From positions 62,001-126,000 of the forward strand of contig JAVHJL010000009.1 in the NCBI GenBank assembly GCA_036971715.1: a stretch of DNA of 64,000 bases, read 5' to 3'. The position numbers were made by a program, and so were the translations under genes. This DNA is from Arthrobotrys musiformis (lineage: Eukaryota > Ascomycota > Orbiliomycetes > Orbiliales > Orbiliaceae). This document shows positions 46,054 through 58,300 of this stretch, one piece after another. A model generated the notes under the pieces. That model ran no database searches, had not been told where the DNA came from, and saw nothing but the letters and a program-made list of their open reading frames with translations. Each line of letters begins with the position of its first letter. Positions within the stretch are counted from its first letter, which is position 1.

Positions 46054-47980
46054 TTATGCCTCGAAAGCCCAAATCTGTACCAAGAAAAAGTATTAGCTTT
46101 CGTCCTCTTTCTAAAATTCAGGTGTATTTAATCGATGCATACCTCAAGTTTCCCTGTTTCGGACTTAGCACGTTTTGCAGCTCTTTTACAGGCTGAGAGC
46201 TGCAAATCAAGGTCCTCCTGGTCGGCAACCAATATGTGCTCGCCATCTTCATCGCGGACTTTGAATTTACACGCACGCTCCATACCGAGTTTTGTCTTCA
46301 ACTTATAGGTGAACTCGTTGAATCCAATACCAGGGGTGATCACTGTTAACCGGGTTTCTTCTTCGTAGTGAATTTTTACATTGATCTAGGTTAGGGAGGG
46401 TTAGACAGTTCCGTGGATCAAATATATATATGCTACGGGGCAGAAAACTTACTTTTCGAACATCAGGGGGGCGGCGATTACCACCTCTTTTGCTACCTCG
46501 TGCGCTAACAAGGTCAAACTCCTCATCGTCGTCGAAGTCCTCGTCACCGTCACTCTGGTAATCGTCGTTATACTGCGGGGGTGGAGCTTGCCTTCGGGGT
46601 TCTCTACGTGAGCCCTCCGATGGCCGCCTTGAGTTTCCACTCCTCCCACTATGCTCCGAACCGTAGTAGTCATAGACATCATCATAGTACTCTTCGTCCT
46701 CAGGGTGTTCATCTCGTCTCCTTCCCCCCCTGGAGCTAGGAGGGGGGCGCTGTCTAGAACTTTGATAACTTCTATCGCTCCGGGCGCTCCCGCGCCTTCC
46801 CGAGGGTTGTTGTGGCTCCTCCTCGTCCTGGTCTTCTTCTGGGACGTACCCCATCTCATCTCGCCTGCGTCTGTCTCTCACAACATCTCGCTTGCTAGTT
46901 TGACGAGAGGGGGCTTGTTTGACTGGGAACGCTGCGCCGTTATCTCGAAGGCGGTTTGAGCCAGGGTCCTTCTCTGGAGGAGGTGTAGGTGGGAAGATCT
47001 GTCGTTCTTGACCTCTGGGCATATTCGGATTCAGACCGGAGGCTTCTTCCGTCTTCTTAGATGTCTTGTTCGGAATTACTAGGTTCGACGCAGCAAACGA
47101 TAAGGATTCTGTCGGTCTATCGTCAACTGGCTCAACGACCCTCTTAGACTCTGTGCCGGAGAAACCAGTGAATGTATTATTTGCGTCGGTGGCTGCTACC
47201 AATCTCGCCTTTCCAAGATAATCCTTTGTTTTGACATTCCGGACCTTTGCGTCGCTAGGTCGATAGAGAACTCCGACGGGAATTGAAAAAACCGTGTATC
47301 CCTGTATTCGTTTGCAGTTAGAAAAACTAGTCAAGACCATTTCGGGGGGCTATTATAAGTACCTCTCCCCCGTCACGAATAGCTTCGTCAATGACGCCAT
47401 GATCATCCACTTGCTTTTCCTTCACTGAGTATCCCCAATCTTGCATACCGGCCTCCCTCTGGTTTAGGTATATGTAGCAAAGGCCGCGATTAAAGAGAAC
47501 TTCGCAGGAATACAATCGGAATTTAAGCCCCAGTTGCTCATAGTCAATTAATGTATTTCCTCGAAGGTATAAAAGCGAGTCATTGAAATTGGCAAGGGCC
47601 TCTTCGAAATCTCCGAGTAAAAAGTTGGATACACCTTGTTGGAAGTATGCGACTGCGAAATAATTGTCTAGTTTCACAGCCTTCTGGAATGCTATGACCT
47701 ATGTTTTGTGAGTATAAAAATGAGTCATCTTGAAGTAAATTTTGTCAAGCACCTACAGCTTTCTCATGTTCTCCCAAAGTGGCATGAATTACACCAATAT
47801 TGAAGAGGATTTTCGATGTATCTCCAATTCTATCAAACTGCCGTAATGCCTCATCGTATTCGTTTCCATCGTAGTGCTTGATCGCCTGCACCCAAATTTC
47901 GATTTCCTATCGTTTGAGTTAGCTGCTGCTGCTTCTACAAACACTCTGCTATGTTGCGAACCTACCTGTTTTAGCGACAT
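46054..47980 (-). CDS. noxR: NoxR, p67phox-like regulator of fungal NADPH oxidase
   Basis: Cytosolic activator of NoxA/NoxB, acting with Rac, needed for regulated superoxide production in differentiation. Exons on the minus strand: 47980-47966, 47906-47757, 47698-47363, 47301-46453, 46385-46143 and 46074-46054, giving 537 residues. The N-terminal ~165 residues are tetratricopeptide repeats (EIEIWVQAIKHYDGNEYDEA, KILFNIGVIHATLGEHEKA, AVAYFQQGVSNFLLGDFEEA). Next comes the conserved GYTVFSIPVGVLYRPSDAK, the region equivalent to the activation segment. A long Arg/Pro/Asp-rich disordered middle follows. The C-terminal PB1 domain runs from INVKIHYEEETR to KFKVRDEDGEHILVADQEDL. The first exon (15 nt) and last exon (21 nt, IWAFEA) are very short. 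The PB1 domain fits binding to the Cdc24 exchange factor, as known for this family. Confidence 0.92.
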
Positions 47981-50406
47981 CCTATGAAATTCTTCTTCGG
48001 TTCGCCTAAGGCTATTGCTAATTTATATTGACGTGCCCGGCAACGTCGTCGTTCAAATATATCAATCACAAGTCGGTCGGCGATATCTAATATTGGTGGG
48101 TACGGAACGGTGGGATAGCCGCCGATGGTTTCGTAGTGTATTGATGGTAAGGGATAGTTGGGCGGGTTTTTATGCAAAGATATCTAAACTCGTCGAAGGC
48201 CTGTTAGAAGCCGCAAAACAGTAATAGCAGATGCTGCGTTGAAAGATAGAAACGGATGTAAAGGGGAAGAATCAACGATTTTCCCCAGACCCATCCAGGT
48301 TAAGTATATTTTTTTGTTTTTGGATTGAAGGAAGAAGATGTGATTCCAAGTCGCTGGGAAGTCGCTGATTGGGCTCCCAATGGAAGAGGTGGCGCTCACT
48401 TAGGACTGGTCAGAATAATTTCCCCAAATATAACAGCTGCCGAATGAAAAAGAAAAACACGGAATAAGACCAGGAACGGTCTGCTAATTGATCGGGCCAC
48501 AGGAACGCTTTGAGGGCCGTCGACGAATGGAAATCTGTGCTGCTGGTCGTAGCCGCCGATTAGTACTCGATCCCCACTTTTGGCAGCCCGCCGCTCCAAC
48601 CCTTCATACATCCCATCCATACACACATATGTACTTACATACATATGCACCTGGGCGGACAGAAATTCCGAAAGGCAACCCAAGCCCACATGCATGTCAA
48701 TGCGTATGTGCTCTCGGACAATCGAACAAACCAGGTCGTGCAGCTAGAGCAGTTGAGACAAGGAGCTTACATACATACAAGATAATGCGATAGATCGATC
48801 GCCCAAAGCCTGGATCAACACCTAGTACTTCGTCGTATGTGAGATTTGATATGTTGGCGCTAGTAACACCGGGTTCAAGCTGCTGAATGGGAGGCTAATA
48901 GGAGAGAAGATGTTTACGAAGAAACTACGAGTCCAGCCCGTGCCAGGAAGGGATTATGGGAAAGATTGATGTATTGACGGATCTGGAGGACGGGCAAACC
49001 GGCTGGGTCCAAGAAAAGTATGTCTGTATAAGGAGCAGGAGCAGAAAGGAACAGCGGGAGGGAATCGCTGGAGATGACAAGCCCGCCGTTGCTGAATCGG
49101 GGACCGTGGCGCTTAGAAGGGAAGCCTCAACTCTGGGCAGCCAACTTTTACGGGATGCCAATGAATTAGAGCTAAATGAAAGACAGACAGAAGGGGAAGG
49201 GAAATAAAAAATAGGGAAATAAAAAAATAAAATAAAATAAAAAAACGAAAATAAAAGTGAAAAAATAAAATAAAATAAAAAGTGAAAGAGTGACCTGCTC
49301 CGACGGAAGAATTGAAGATCCAAGATTGGATATGAGAAGTGAAGGGTACAAAAAACGAACGTGGTGGGTTTGGCGGGGAAGGGAAAGGAACACGAGAGTA
49401 GGGTCGAAGGGGCGCTGGGATACTTAACCCAACAGCTTCATCCTTTTTTCTTTTCTCCCTGATAGCCTCATAAGTGAAAATATCATTATGCACTGTGTAT
49501 CGCAAGTCGCCCTCATGAGGATATCCTAGTTTGGTCCCGAAACAAGAGTCGGCTCCCTTGCTCCCGTTTCATCAAGGCACACCAATAGAACAAGTGTAGA
49601 CTACTTAAGCAGCTCGATGTCCCGTCATCCGATAACCCTCTGACAGTCGCATGATTCCCAAAGATCACAACGATCATCAGCTAGAATCCTCTGTTGTGGC
49701 TTTGGTCTAATATGGATCCACCGTTTTTTTTTTTTTTTTTTTTTTTTTTTTTCCCCGGGACCTGCTCGAAACGCTTTTTGACCCGAAACTGTTTGAGGGA
49801 GACCTCAACTGTCTCGGGCAGTGTCTGGGGTTGACCCCTGGCCACACCTGGCCAATTACATCGAATCGACGGTCTAGATCTTGATTGTCTACATGCACAT
49901 CTGAGCAGACACACGTGCGTATGTGCATCGCGCTGAAAAATTGATAGGGCTTCGGATTTGACTGTCGTTCGAATACATAAGTTTCAAAGAGGAAGGTAGT
50001 TGCTGCGATTTCAATCTCAGGTTTAAAGACGGTAACGAATATCAGTTGAGTATAAGACGACACTCACCTCATGGCCATGGCGATATATGACGGCCAAATA
50101 TATCCTTTAGCTAGGCTCGGAGTCCGAATCTGTGGTTTTTCTGCACACAGCATCTATAGCCGCAGCTACATGGTACTTGCACAAAATTAATCTTACTGGG
50201 ATCAACTTCGAACGTCTTGCGATCCAGCCTCACAGCGGGTAGGCATGTTATATTACATACAATGACGGCAAATATTGCAAATGTTTGGCCAACTTTGATT
50301 TTGAGGGTGATATACCCACGACAGGATCTGTATTTTCATTTGGTTGGAACTTAGTTCGACTCGCTTCAAACCGGGCCAAGAACCAGATCACGTATGCCAT
50401 TTGCAT
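47981..50406. other. 2.4-kb gap upstream of noxR, downstream of CCS1
   Basis: No supportable gene. Contains TACTTACATACATA sequence near 48629, AAATAAAATAAAA repeats (49205-49281), a 29-nt T-run (49724-49752), and short frames without protein-like features (for example an 83-codon plus-strand frame at 48956). Confidence 0.6.
49724..49752. repeat. Poly(T) run of about 29 nt
   Basis: T homopolymer on the plus strand in the noxR/CCS1 gap. It is followed by a C-run and a GACC/GGTC-rich stretch. Confidence 0.9.
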
Positions 50407-51343
50407 CTATAACATTCCTTTCCCCGTTTGTTCGACCCTCTCTTCCCATACTGTCTTACCAGAGCAAGAACATACAACTTTATCATTTTCCCAGACCCCA
50501 GCGCTTCGAGCTATCACACCAACAAGAGTTGCTTCATCGCCCTGTTGGAAACCCTCCGTGCTCGATGAGAGAACCATACTTCTCCCGATAAGTTCCCAGA
50601 TAGCGATACCAACGTCAATAATAATAGCACCCGATCCTTCGTTGCTGACCTCAATTTGTCCAAGCTTGCCTCGAGCCTCGCCGCCCTTTGTATCTTCTTC
50701 CCAAGCACCGCCCGTTGAAGCAGCGCCTCTAGATATATCCCCGTTTTGTCGTATGCTTGCTTGATAGATGCCCGGTGCGAGGCCTCTGAGACTGATGTCG
50801 ATTATTGTAAATTCTGTCCCAACCTGAACCAGCCTAGCGAGGCCACGGACAGGATTCACTACACCCGGCGCATGTGTTTCCAATATACATACGGCGGCGC
50901 CTAATGTATTTGTTAACTCAGTACGCAAGCCAAAGTTGAGGCAAAGCATTTTCCCTACTGTTTGCGTTTCCGGAACCTCTGAGGATGCAATCTTTCCCGA
51001 TTTTTTGAAGAGAGGCGGATATCCTAGAAGGAGCAGCCGTTCCTTCGACCTCTACGAGCTGCTGTTCAAGGTGGCAATCGACATTTAGTATTCCTGTATC
51101 TTTTAGTTAGAATTAAAGAGGTTTTAAAAACAGCCAATTTTGAGCACCTATTTACAAGGTGGTGTGCTCCCTACCTTCAACTTGTGATAGGGCATTTTTG
51201 ACACCATTGATGCACCCCTCACAATGAAGTGGCACTGCGAACAAAGTCTACAGTTCGGGATACGTATACATTTGTTAGGGGTTGAGCAGCCATGTATACA
51301 TTTAGGTACAATAACATACCTTGAAAGGGAGTCGTTCCCGCAT
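50407..51343 (-). CDS. CCS1: Copper chaperone for superoxide dismutase (CCS1/Lys7)
   Basis: Delivers copper to Cu,Zn-superoxide dismutase SOD1 and oxidises its disulfide. Exons on the minus strand are 51343-51320, 51247-51175, 51093-50959 and 50900-50407, giving 241 residues. Domain 1 (Atx1-like) has TLFAVPLHCEGCINGVKNAL; the usual MxCxxC binding site appears here as LHCEGC. Domain 2 is SOD-like: AAVCILETHAPGVVNPVRGLAR, then ISLRGLAPGIYQASIRQNGD, then VGVIARSAGVWEN. Domain 3 has the CSC motif at about residues 221-223, followed by SGKTVWEERVEQTGKGML. The exon 3 to 4 intron (donor GTAGGG) is required, since reading through gives a stop and loses the SOD-like start. Confidence 0.95.
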
Positions 51344-51922
51344 CTCTACCGTTGTAGGCCCTGTAGATTGCAAATCCCTAACTAGGTGACGAGATGAAAT
51401 ATATTGTCCCAGAGCACCAAATTTTGACCGAGATTTGATAATTAGTTCGCAACGGGACGAATATATTACCAATATCGAATAGAGAAACTATCAACGCCTT
51501 GAAGCTTTTGTAGTATTGATTTAGGTATCGAAAAAGACTATTATTTGTTTTCGGGAGGAAGTTGGGTGATGTAGTGGGGATTTGAGTTCATGTCGCTCCA
51601 CCGCCCTGGATTGAATTGCAGATGAATGGCTCCGCCGGCTCATCTGCTTAGAAATATATACTATGTTAGTCTACCACAAACCATAGGTACCTACCTAGGT
51701 TGACTAACAGGACAAACGTGTTGTGCGCCACAAATCGCCACCTGTATTTTTTCCTTGTGGCGCTTCCAACGACAACTTCCCAATATCGCGTGCGACAACC
51801 TCCCACCTCTCGTCGATATGCATATTCACAGCATACAGTAATTCTCAACCGTATTATTCCTAAATCCACACTCATACTACCCTTCAACCTACCCCGAAGG
51901 AAGAAAAAACCACATTCCGACC
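51344..51922. other. Divergent promoter region CCS1 / uL13m
   Basis: Shared upstream region containing TAGGTACCTACCTAGG at about 51685-51700. No gene is supported. Confidence 0.7.
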
Positions 51923-52657
51923 ATGTCGCAGGTCCTCGGGCGAGTGAGTAACCTTTCAAACCCTTTCAGCAGTATCAAGCTAATGGTTCGAATTCTACTT
52001 TCGTAGACCAACCTCGCCTTTTCGAGAACATGGCATGTTGTTAATGTCGGTGCGGACCCGCGGAGTCTTGGGAGACTCGCAACTTCCATAGCAGTCACTT
52101 TGATGGGCAAGCACAAGCCGGTGTACCATCCATCAAGTACGTTGTACTATACCCAACCGACCGGTCCCCGCGCAGCGTCATACTTACTAGGCGTAACCCT
52201 TCCTAATAGACGATTGTGGAGACTATGTCGTGGCGGTTGGCTGCAATGATATCAGACTCACCGGCAATAAAAGGGATCAAAAAATGTACTACAAGCACAC
52301 TACACGGCCTGGAAAGGGGTTTAAACAAATGAACATGGAGCGAGTTTTTCAGAAATTTGGAGGTGGCGAAATTCTAAGAAGAGCCGTCAGCGGAATGTTA
52401 CCAAAAAATAGGCTGAGGGATGTGAGATTAGCAAGATTAAAGGGTGAGTTTATGGAGGCTGTAATGGTCTTGTAGGGTAGTCTGCTAACTTTTGTCCCTA
52501 CACATTAGTATACGAGGGACTGCATCACCCATACAAGAAGAATATTGTGGTCATGGAAGCCAAGTCGAATCGCAAAGGGCCGAATGGCCCTTCATACGGA
52601 CCTGTTGAGGGGCCTGATAAAGTACCTGAGCCAAGCCCGGCAGCGACGAAGGAGTAG
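51923..52657 (+). CDS. MRPL23: Mitochondrial ribosomal protein uL13m (MRPL23 type)
   Basis: Structural protein of the mitochondrial large ribosomal subunit. Exons are 51923-51943, 52007-52136, 52210-52443 and 52509-52657, giving 177 residues. The family pattern is clear: TWHVVNVGADPRSLGRLATS, then LMGKHKPVYHPSNDCGDYVV, then AVGCNDIRLTGNKRDQKMYY, then AVSGMLPKNRLRDVRLARLK, then VYEGLHHPYKKNI. There is no obvious long presequence; the N terminus MSQVLGRTNLAFSRTW is short and basic, as in other members. This is unrelated to eL13 at the left edge despite the similar name. The C-terminal ~35 residues are Pro/Lys-rich. Confidence 0.95.
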
Positions 52658-53142
52658 CCTTTCAGTATTAGTTTGTATATATTGACGCCATGACTCTGTA
52701 TATATTATGTTCTTTGGGATCACAACACGTATGGAGTATCTTTTTCTTGGGTGGATACCTTATTCTGGTCTGGTAAAGCAAGACGGGTACCAGTTCAGAT
52801 TTATTCTATAATATATTCACTACGTGTGCGTAAAGCCCTTGTGTATACCCGGGGCCGCCTTTGGAATCACGGTAGTGACGAACATTCTCGAATCCGGGAG
52901 GAAACTTTTTATTACATGTATGTATGTACATCGTTTTTGAAATAAGCCGCCAGGGGCGGTGGGCGATACGTATCCTAACAAAGCTTAAGAACGGAGAGAA
53001 AACAATAATATCATGGGAAATGGCAACAAAATCCTGACACATAAAACGCCAGCACCTATAACAAAAGAACGGAGGGCTATGCATGTCTATAGATTTAAGG
53101 CGCATGGGTTTGTATTCTCTTCAAATCAAAACACCCGAAACC
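52658..53142. other. Convergent intergenic region uL13m / uricase
   Basis: 3' flanks of two convergent genes. AT-rich sequence with TATATATT near 52675-52705. Nothing else noted. Confidence 0.65.
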
Positions 53143-54167
53143 TTATAGCTTGGAAGCTAGTTTTCGAACAACTCGGCACTTAATAAGGCCGTTTGGACCA
53201 GATTGAGGCGCGTAAACCTCGGCTTCCTTCCCAGTGTTCTTGAGCCCCTTATGCCAGCTAAGGTCTATAAAACGCATTAGTATGTCTTGATTCAGTAGCT
53301 CTGTAGGGCTCGTGACTCACCAATCTCGAAGTAGTGTTTATTCGGCAGGGCGTACTCAACAGCCTCAACTCCAGGAGCCTCTGCCAAGATCGTCTCACAC
53401 ATCTTGTACATCGTTGCCTGGACACTGGCACTGTTATCTTCAGCAAATATTTTGAGGGTTGTGTTTCGTGCGGCCTCGAATGTTTTGTCAAATGTGGCAG
53501 CATCTGATTTCACTTGGGCAATGGACTGGTATCGTTTCCAGGTCCATTGAGCATCAACTTCTGTGCTCAAAATACGATCCCATGTTTCCTTGAGCGTGGT
53601 ATACTCATCCCTATGGAAACCGTGGAAGGCGGAGCCAGTGCTCTTGAGAACGAGAAGACCGCCGATCTTGGATGAGATCGTGAATCCCTCGTTTCTGCGA
53701 AAAGTGACCTCAACGTTTCGGGTCTCAGAGCCATCTCTCAAGAAGGAGTGTGGGTGGGGCTTTCCGTCAATATTGATACGGGTCCATCGGTGAACGATAA
53801 CGCTGACGTGGGCAGCATGGATATGACTGTACTTCGTGGGGAAGTGAGCGGCCAGGATGGATGCATAAAGTTCTGGAGGATCTACAGGGTTTTGCTTGGC
53901 AAGAATGTAGATGGTGTTTTTGACGGTATCGGTGGCCACGACTGGTTTGTTGTCGGCTTCAGTGTAGGAAGTCTCGATATCCCCTTCCAACAAACAGCAA
54001 ACAGTCATTTCGGTGACGGTTTGTGTCTGTGTTTTTTCATCCCGGTGGACTTTGTAAACGCGAACATTGTCCTGAGGCAGCAGGGTTAGCATTGATTATC
54101 GCAACGGGGAACTAAGACGATGCGGCTTCGGTACCTTTCCGTATCGTGCAGCAGCTAGCGATGCCAT
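53143..54167 (-). CDS. Uricase (urate oxidase), peroxisomal
   Basis: Oxidises urate to 5-hydroxyisourate in purine degradation. Exons on the minus strand are 54167-54135, 54071-53321 and 53264-53143, giving 301 residues, the normal length. Visible family features: RYGKDNVRVYKV with the catalytic Lys, VVATDTVKNTIYILAK with the catalytic Thr, KYSHIHAAHVSV, LLVLKSTGSAFHGFHRDEYTTL, and the second conserved motif near PNKHYFEIDLSWH. The protein ends in SKL, a canonical type 1 peroxisomal targeting signal, matching peroxisomal purine breakdown. The first exon has 11 codons. The ATG is the only suitable start. Confidence 0.96.
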
Positions 54168-55381
54168 TGTTGCGGGATAATTGCACAGTATAGTAGTATG
54201 CTTTGCTTTTAGAGGTACCTAAGTCGGTAGACAATAGGTATTTTTATTTATAATAACAATATATAATCTCGGCAGCGACTCAAGAATCTTGCGTACGGAT
54301 GCGTCAAGATCGTGCGGTATCTATGGAGGTAAATAAAAACGAGGAAGCGATAGATGATGTCAAGACGCTGGCACTTAGGTTAGGTAAGGTAAAAAATAGG
54401 GTGTCTTTGGTGGGTATTTATACAACGGCAGCAGACGGGTCAGACGGTGCCTTTTGCATAGACCGTAGGTACTTAAATCAATAGAGCGAGCAGTTGCGAT
54501 TGATGTTTTAGTTTAGTGCGAGGAAATGTGTAGGTAAGGATGTATGAGTTCCTGATTCGAAAACTAGACCTTCCGGGCTCTTATTTATACCTAACCGGGA
54601 GAGGGCTCGAGGAGCAAGAAAATTGATCATGTCATGATTGAAATTCTTTTCACAACGGGAAAGGAAATTCGAGATAGGCGAGCAAGGTAACAAGATAGGT
54701 TTTGGCCTAGATAGTAGAAGTTAAGTTACGTAGTGCTGTGTGGAGGTCACCGAAAGCTGCCGACTGATAACCTTTTGGTGTTCGTTCAAGTCCGTGGCTC
54801 TTCGGAACAACAGGCGATCTCCGAGGACGCGATGAGCTTGTTGGAATTAATGGGCTGACTAAGCGATGGATACACAAGCCACCGTGGCACAAAGTGTGGA
54901 CGCGAGAGACAAGGGGCACCTGTGGCTGGTGAGAATCTGATGTGGCTGGTGTATGCTGCTGACTCAGCTGGAAGGAAGGGAGAAGGAGACAGGCGGAGGG
55001 AATATCGAAGCATTGATAGGGTAAGGATGCGCCTATTAATGGTGCTGGATGCTTGAACTAACTAGCTCCGGTATGCGCATGCCATACCAAACCGCAGACT
55101 GGCCTACGCTCAACCAACCAAAGCTAACATCACCGACCGAGAAGATTCGATCAAGAAGTATCTTTGTTATATCGCCATTCGCTCGTTCATGTCAATTAAT
55201 TGGCCTTCATCTCCCCATGTTCTAGCTAGCTGAATTCGGGTCTTTTCACAAGTCTCCCCAGCACATAGGCAATCTATTGGGTCCCACCTCCTTCCAACGC
55301 GCGCCGTCAGTTATGCCTGCTTAACCCCAGCTATCGTTATCCTTAACCCCCGCGAATGAATGATTCGACTTCAGCTCGACG
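54168..55381. other. Divergent intergenic region uricase / Rictor
   Basis: Shared upstream region. Contains AGGTACCTAAGTCGG and ACTTAGGTTAGGTAAGG motifs (54213-54230, 54372-54390). A T-loop-like GTTCGTTCAAGTCC near 54781 does not fold with neighbours into a tRNA. No gene is supported. Confidence 0.65.
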
Positions 55382-58300
55382 ATGCTCAACATCACCGAAC
55401 AAAGAAACAGCATGAGCGATGATAACAATACAAACATTCGAGTCCCCGGCCAGCTTAACACCCATCTCCAATCCAGATCAAGCGCCATAGACTCACCAGT
55501 CTTTTCCATTCAACATGGAGGTGGTAACGCGATGCTTACCCCGAACGTTAATCGGGGGGCCAACATAAGATCAAGCTCCACCATTCGCCCAGTTCCCGGC
55601 AATCCTGCCTCGATAGGACCGAACGCTGTCGAGGGCCCTGCGAGCTTCAACTCGACCGCCCGGGGAATGATCTCGGCCCCGCTATCCTCAACCTTCACGA
55701 CCAACTCTCCGATGGACGTGCGAAACGGCCATTTAGAGTCCCTCGAGAAAAGGCTTGCCATAGAGAGAAAGATTCAAGCTGGCGCTGAGAATCTTCTGTT
55801 AGTCCTGGACTCGAAAAAGCCCAAAGATGCGAAAAAGGCTAGAGCAGAAGCCGAGCGTGCCCTCAACGAGGCCAATGTCAAGATCGACCAGTTGACCAGC
55901 CAAGTCGATAGCATACACAACCGGAATTTAATGCAACAATCCGAATCAAGGGCACGGATGGCTAGTAAGTTCCGTGGAGAGCCTCTGCTGCCAGTCCCAC
56001 CCGGAATTGCCACCCCGATTGGAACCGCTATCAGCGAGGAGATATTGTCTAGTGAATCACCGACATGGTCTTTATCAGAGATCCTCCAATCCCTGGAGGA
56101 AAAAGGCCAGCGTCCGGAGATTTACGTCGAGAAAGCCAATACCCTTGTCCATCTCCTAAAACGGCACCAGTCTCTCAAATACGACCTAGAATGGTCCGCA
56201 TTTGGGAAGAGGGTACAGTTTATGTTAACGCACGAAAGCCGTGAGGTGGTATCCGCTGGATACAGGGTAGCCAGGTATTCAATTGCCGATATTCGATCAC
56301 TTCAAACCATTAAAGAACTCAATACAGACATTATCGTGATCAAGTAGGTTATAGATATTGAGACACCCTGGTGAAGCGCCCACAGAAGCTAACAGCTGTA
56401 TCAAGTTCATTAGCTAAGGACCATACGAGCTCTGACGCTCGCTCTAGTGTCGAGAGGGAACAAGCCCTCAAATTCGTGCGGGCTTTCCTCGAAATCACTG
56501 GCGGCGCAAAGGAAATATCAAGAGGGGTTGCTAGAGCCCTTGTTTCTTGTGCAGAACAAAGTGACGACCGTCTTCGAGCTATGTGCATAGAAACACTCGC
56601 GGAAATCCGTAAGGCTTCATCGACCGCTTGTATTAGAATGTTATTTTCTGACCTGATCTCCCACATAGTTATTATTGAACCTGCATTGGCGGTTGCAGCT
56701 GGAGCAGTCAGGATATTGGCACAAGTACTCGCCGACGGACCTGCCGAGTTATCTGATTGTATAGTTGTCGCCTTCCTATATCTCCTTGATATGCCGACGA
56801 CAAGGCAGTATATTCGGCCAGGCCATGACCTCGAGGTCGGTCACCCAACGCCCGAGAGTTCGACCATATGAAACTGACAATGCCTACCCTAGATCGTCTT
56901 TTCTTCATTCACAGACTCTTACGCCAAGGCTACAGTAAGTGATGATAAACTGAAGTCCTGCGCAAGGGTGATAGGGTCGGTGTTCAAATCCTGGCCGGGT
57001 ATTTTTAAAATCCATTCTTCAAGCTTGAGCTTTCCCATACTAATAAGACGTAGGCGTCCTCGCATTGTCGATGTATGGTTTGCGAACGGTTAAGTCACTC
57101 GTGGAATCCTTGAAGATACCCCATATTGGAGTCAGAGTAAGAACGTAAACCGTCTAACCAATCAAGCTAGTTCACATGTCTAATATGATCCTAGGATACG
57201 GTGCTAGAGTTGTTGTTTGATATTTTTCGGATCAAGCCTCCATCATGGTCTTCGACTTTTCTAGCCGGGAGACGACTGACTAGTGAGATTCAACGATACT
57301 GCTGAAGATAGGCTCTGTTCCTGAGGGCTAACGTTCCACTAGCATACGGCCGGGTCGCAAACATGAAGGTATTTGAGCCGACTTTGCCAAATATTGAGGA
57401 CAAAGAAAGGGTTAATCTAGTTGATCATTTTAACGCACTTCTTCTTGCAATATTTTGTGAGTCTGGCCTTCTGGATGTAAGTATCCCTGAGGCGCCCTAC
57501 ATGCTTACAAAGAAACCGCTAAAGGGAAATAGTCTCTATTGATAGTGCTAGAAGAGGAGGACGGCGACGCTACTATCGTGAGGAAGTCCACTCTCCTTGT
57601 TGGGGAAATCTTGAAACTCTCAAATCGTCTCCTACCCCGAGATATCAACACTCGGTTGCAAATGCTTCCGAGCCTGTTTCGTTGCGCTTCTCAATTTGAT
57701 AATACAGCTAGGAAAACGGCGACTTCCGCTGTATATCAGATTGATTCTTTAAACAGGACCCTTCAACGAACTGGTAACCATGGTGGTGCTCATCCAGCTC
57801 GACAATCTCTAGACGATGGAAGTGGTTCTGCAAGGCAGGTGGAACAGGTCAAGTTAAAACTTAATCTACAAATTGATGAACCACATTTTCGAAGCCTTAT
57901 TTTGGATTCTCAGGTAGATCAACCTTATCTCCGGTTCACTCTTGACTAGCATTCTTTTTGCTGACAGTTCTATTCTAGATACTCACAACAAAAAACCACA
58001 CCAAATGGAAAATGGACGCTCTTTTGGAACTGGTCCAAGGCTCGTTGCTGAACCCCAAACGCTTAGATGAGGCGCTCAAAGGGACAAAGTTCCTAAAAAG
58101 ATTAATGTCATTTTTCCGGCCGTTTAAATACCGTTTTTCGGAAGTCAAGAATACGAAGCCAAATCTTCGACTTGTGAGATTAGGATGCTCCCTCTTCCAC
58201 ACCCTTCTTCAAAACCCTGAAGGGGTTAAATACCTAGCAGACCATAAGGTTCTTCGCCAGATTGCAGAATGCTTAGCTCAGTTGGACCCAATGAGTGGGA

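Noticed and set aside
54720..54800. Possible tRNA near GTTCGTTCAAGTCC
   Set aside because: T-arm bases do not pair and no 7-bp acceptor stem is present.
56935..56999. tRNA-like B box (GTGTTCAAATCCTGG) with a nearby A-box-like stretch
   Set aside because: It lies inside Rictor exon 3, whose codons match the family, and no cloverleaf with paired acceptor arms can be drawn.
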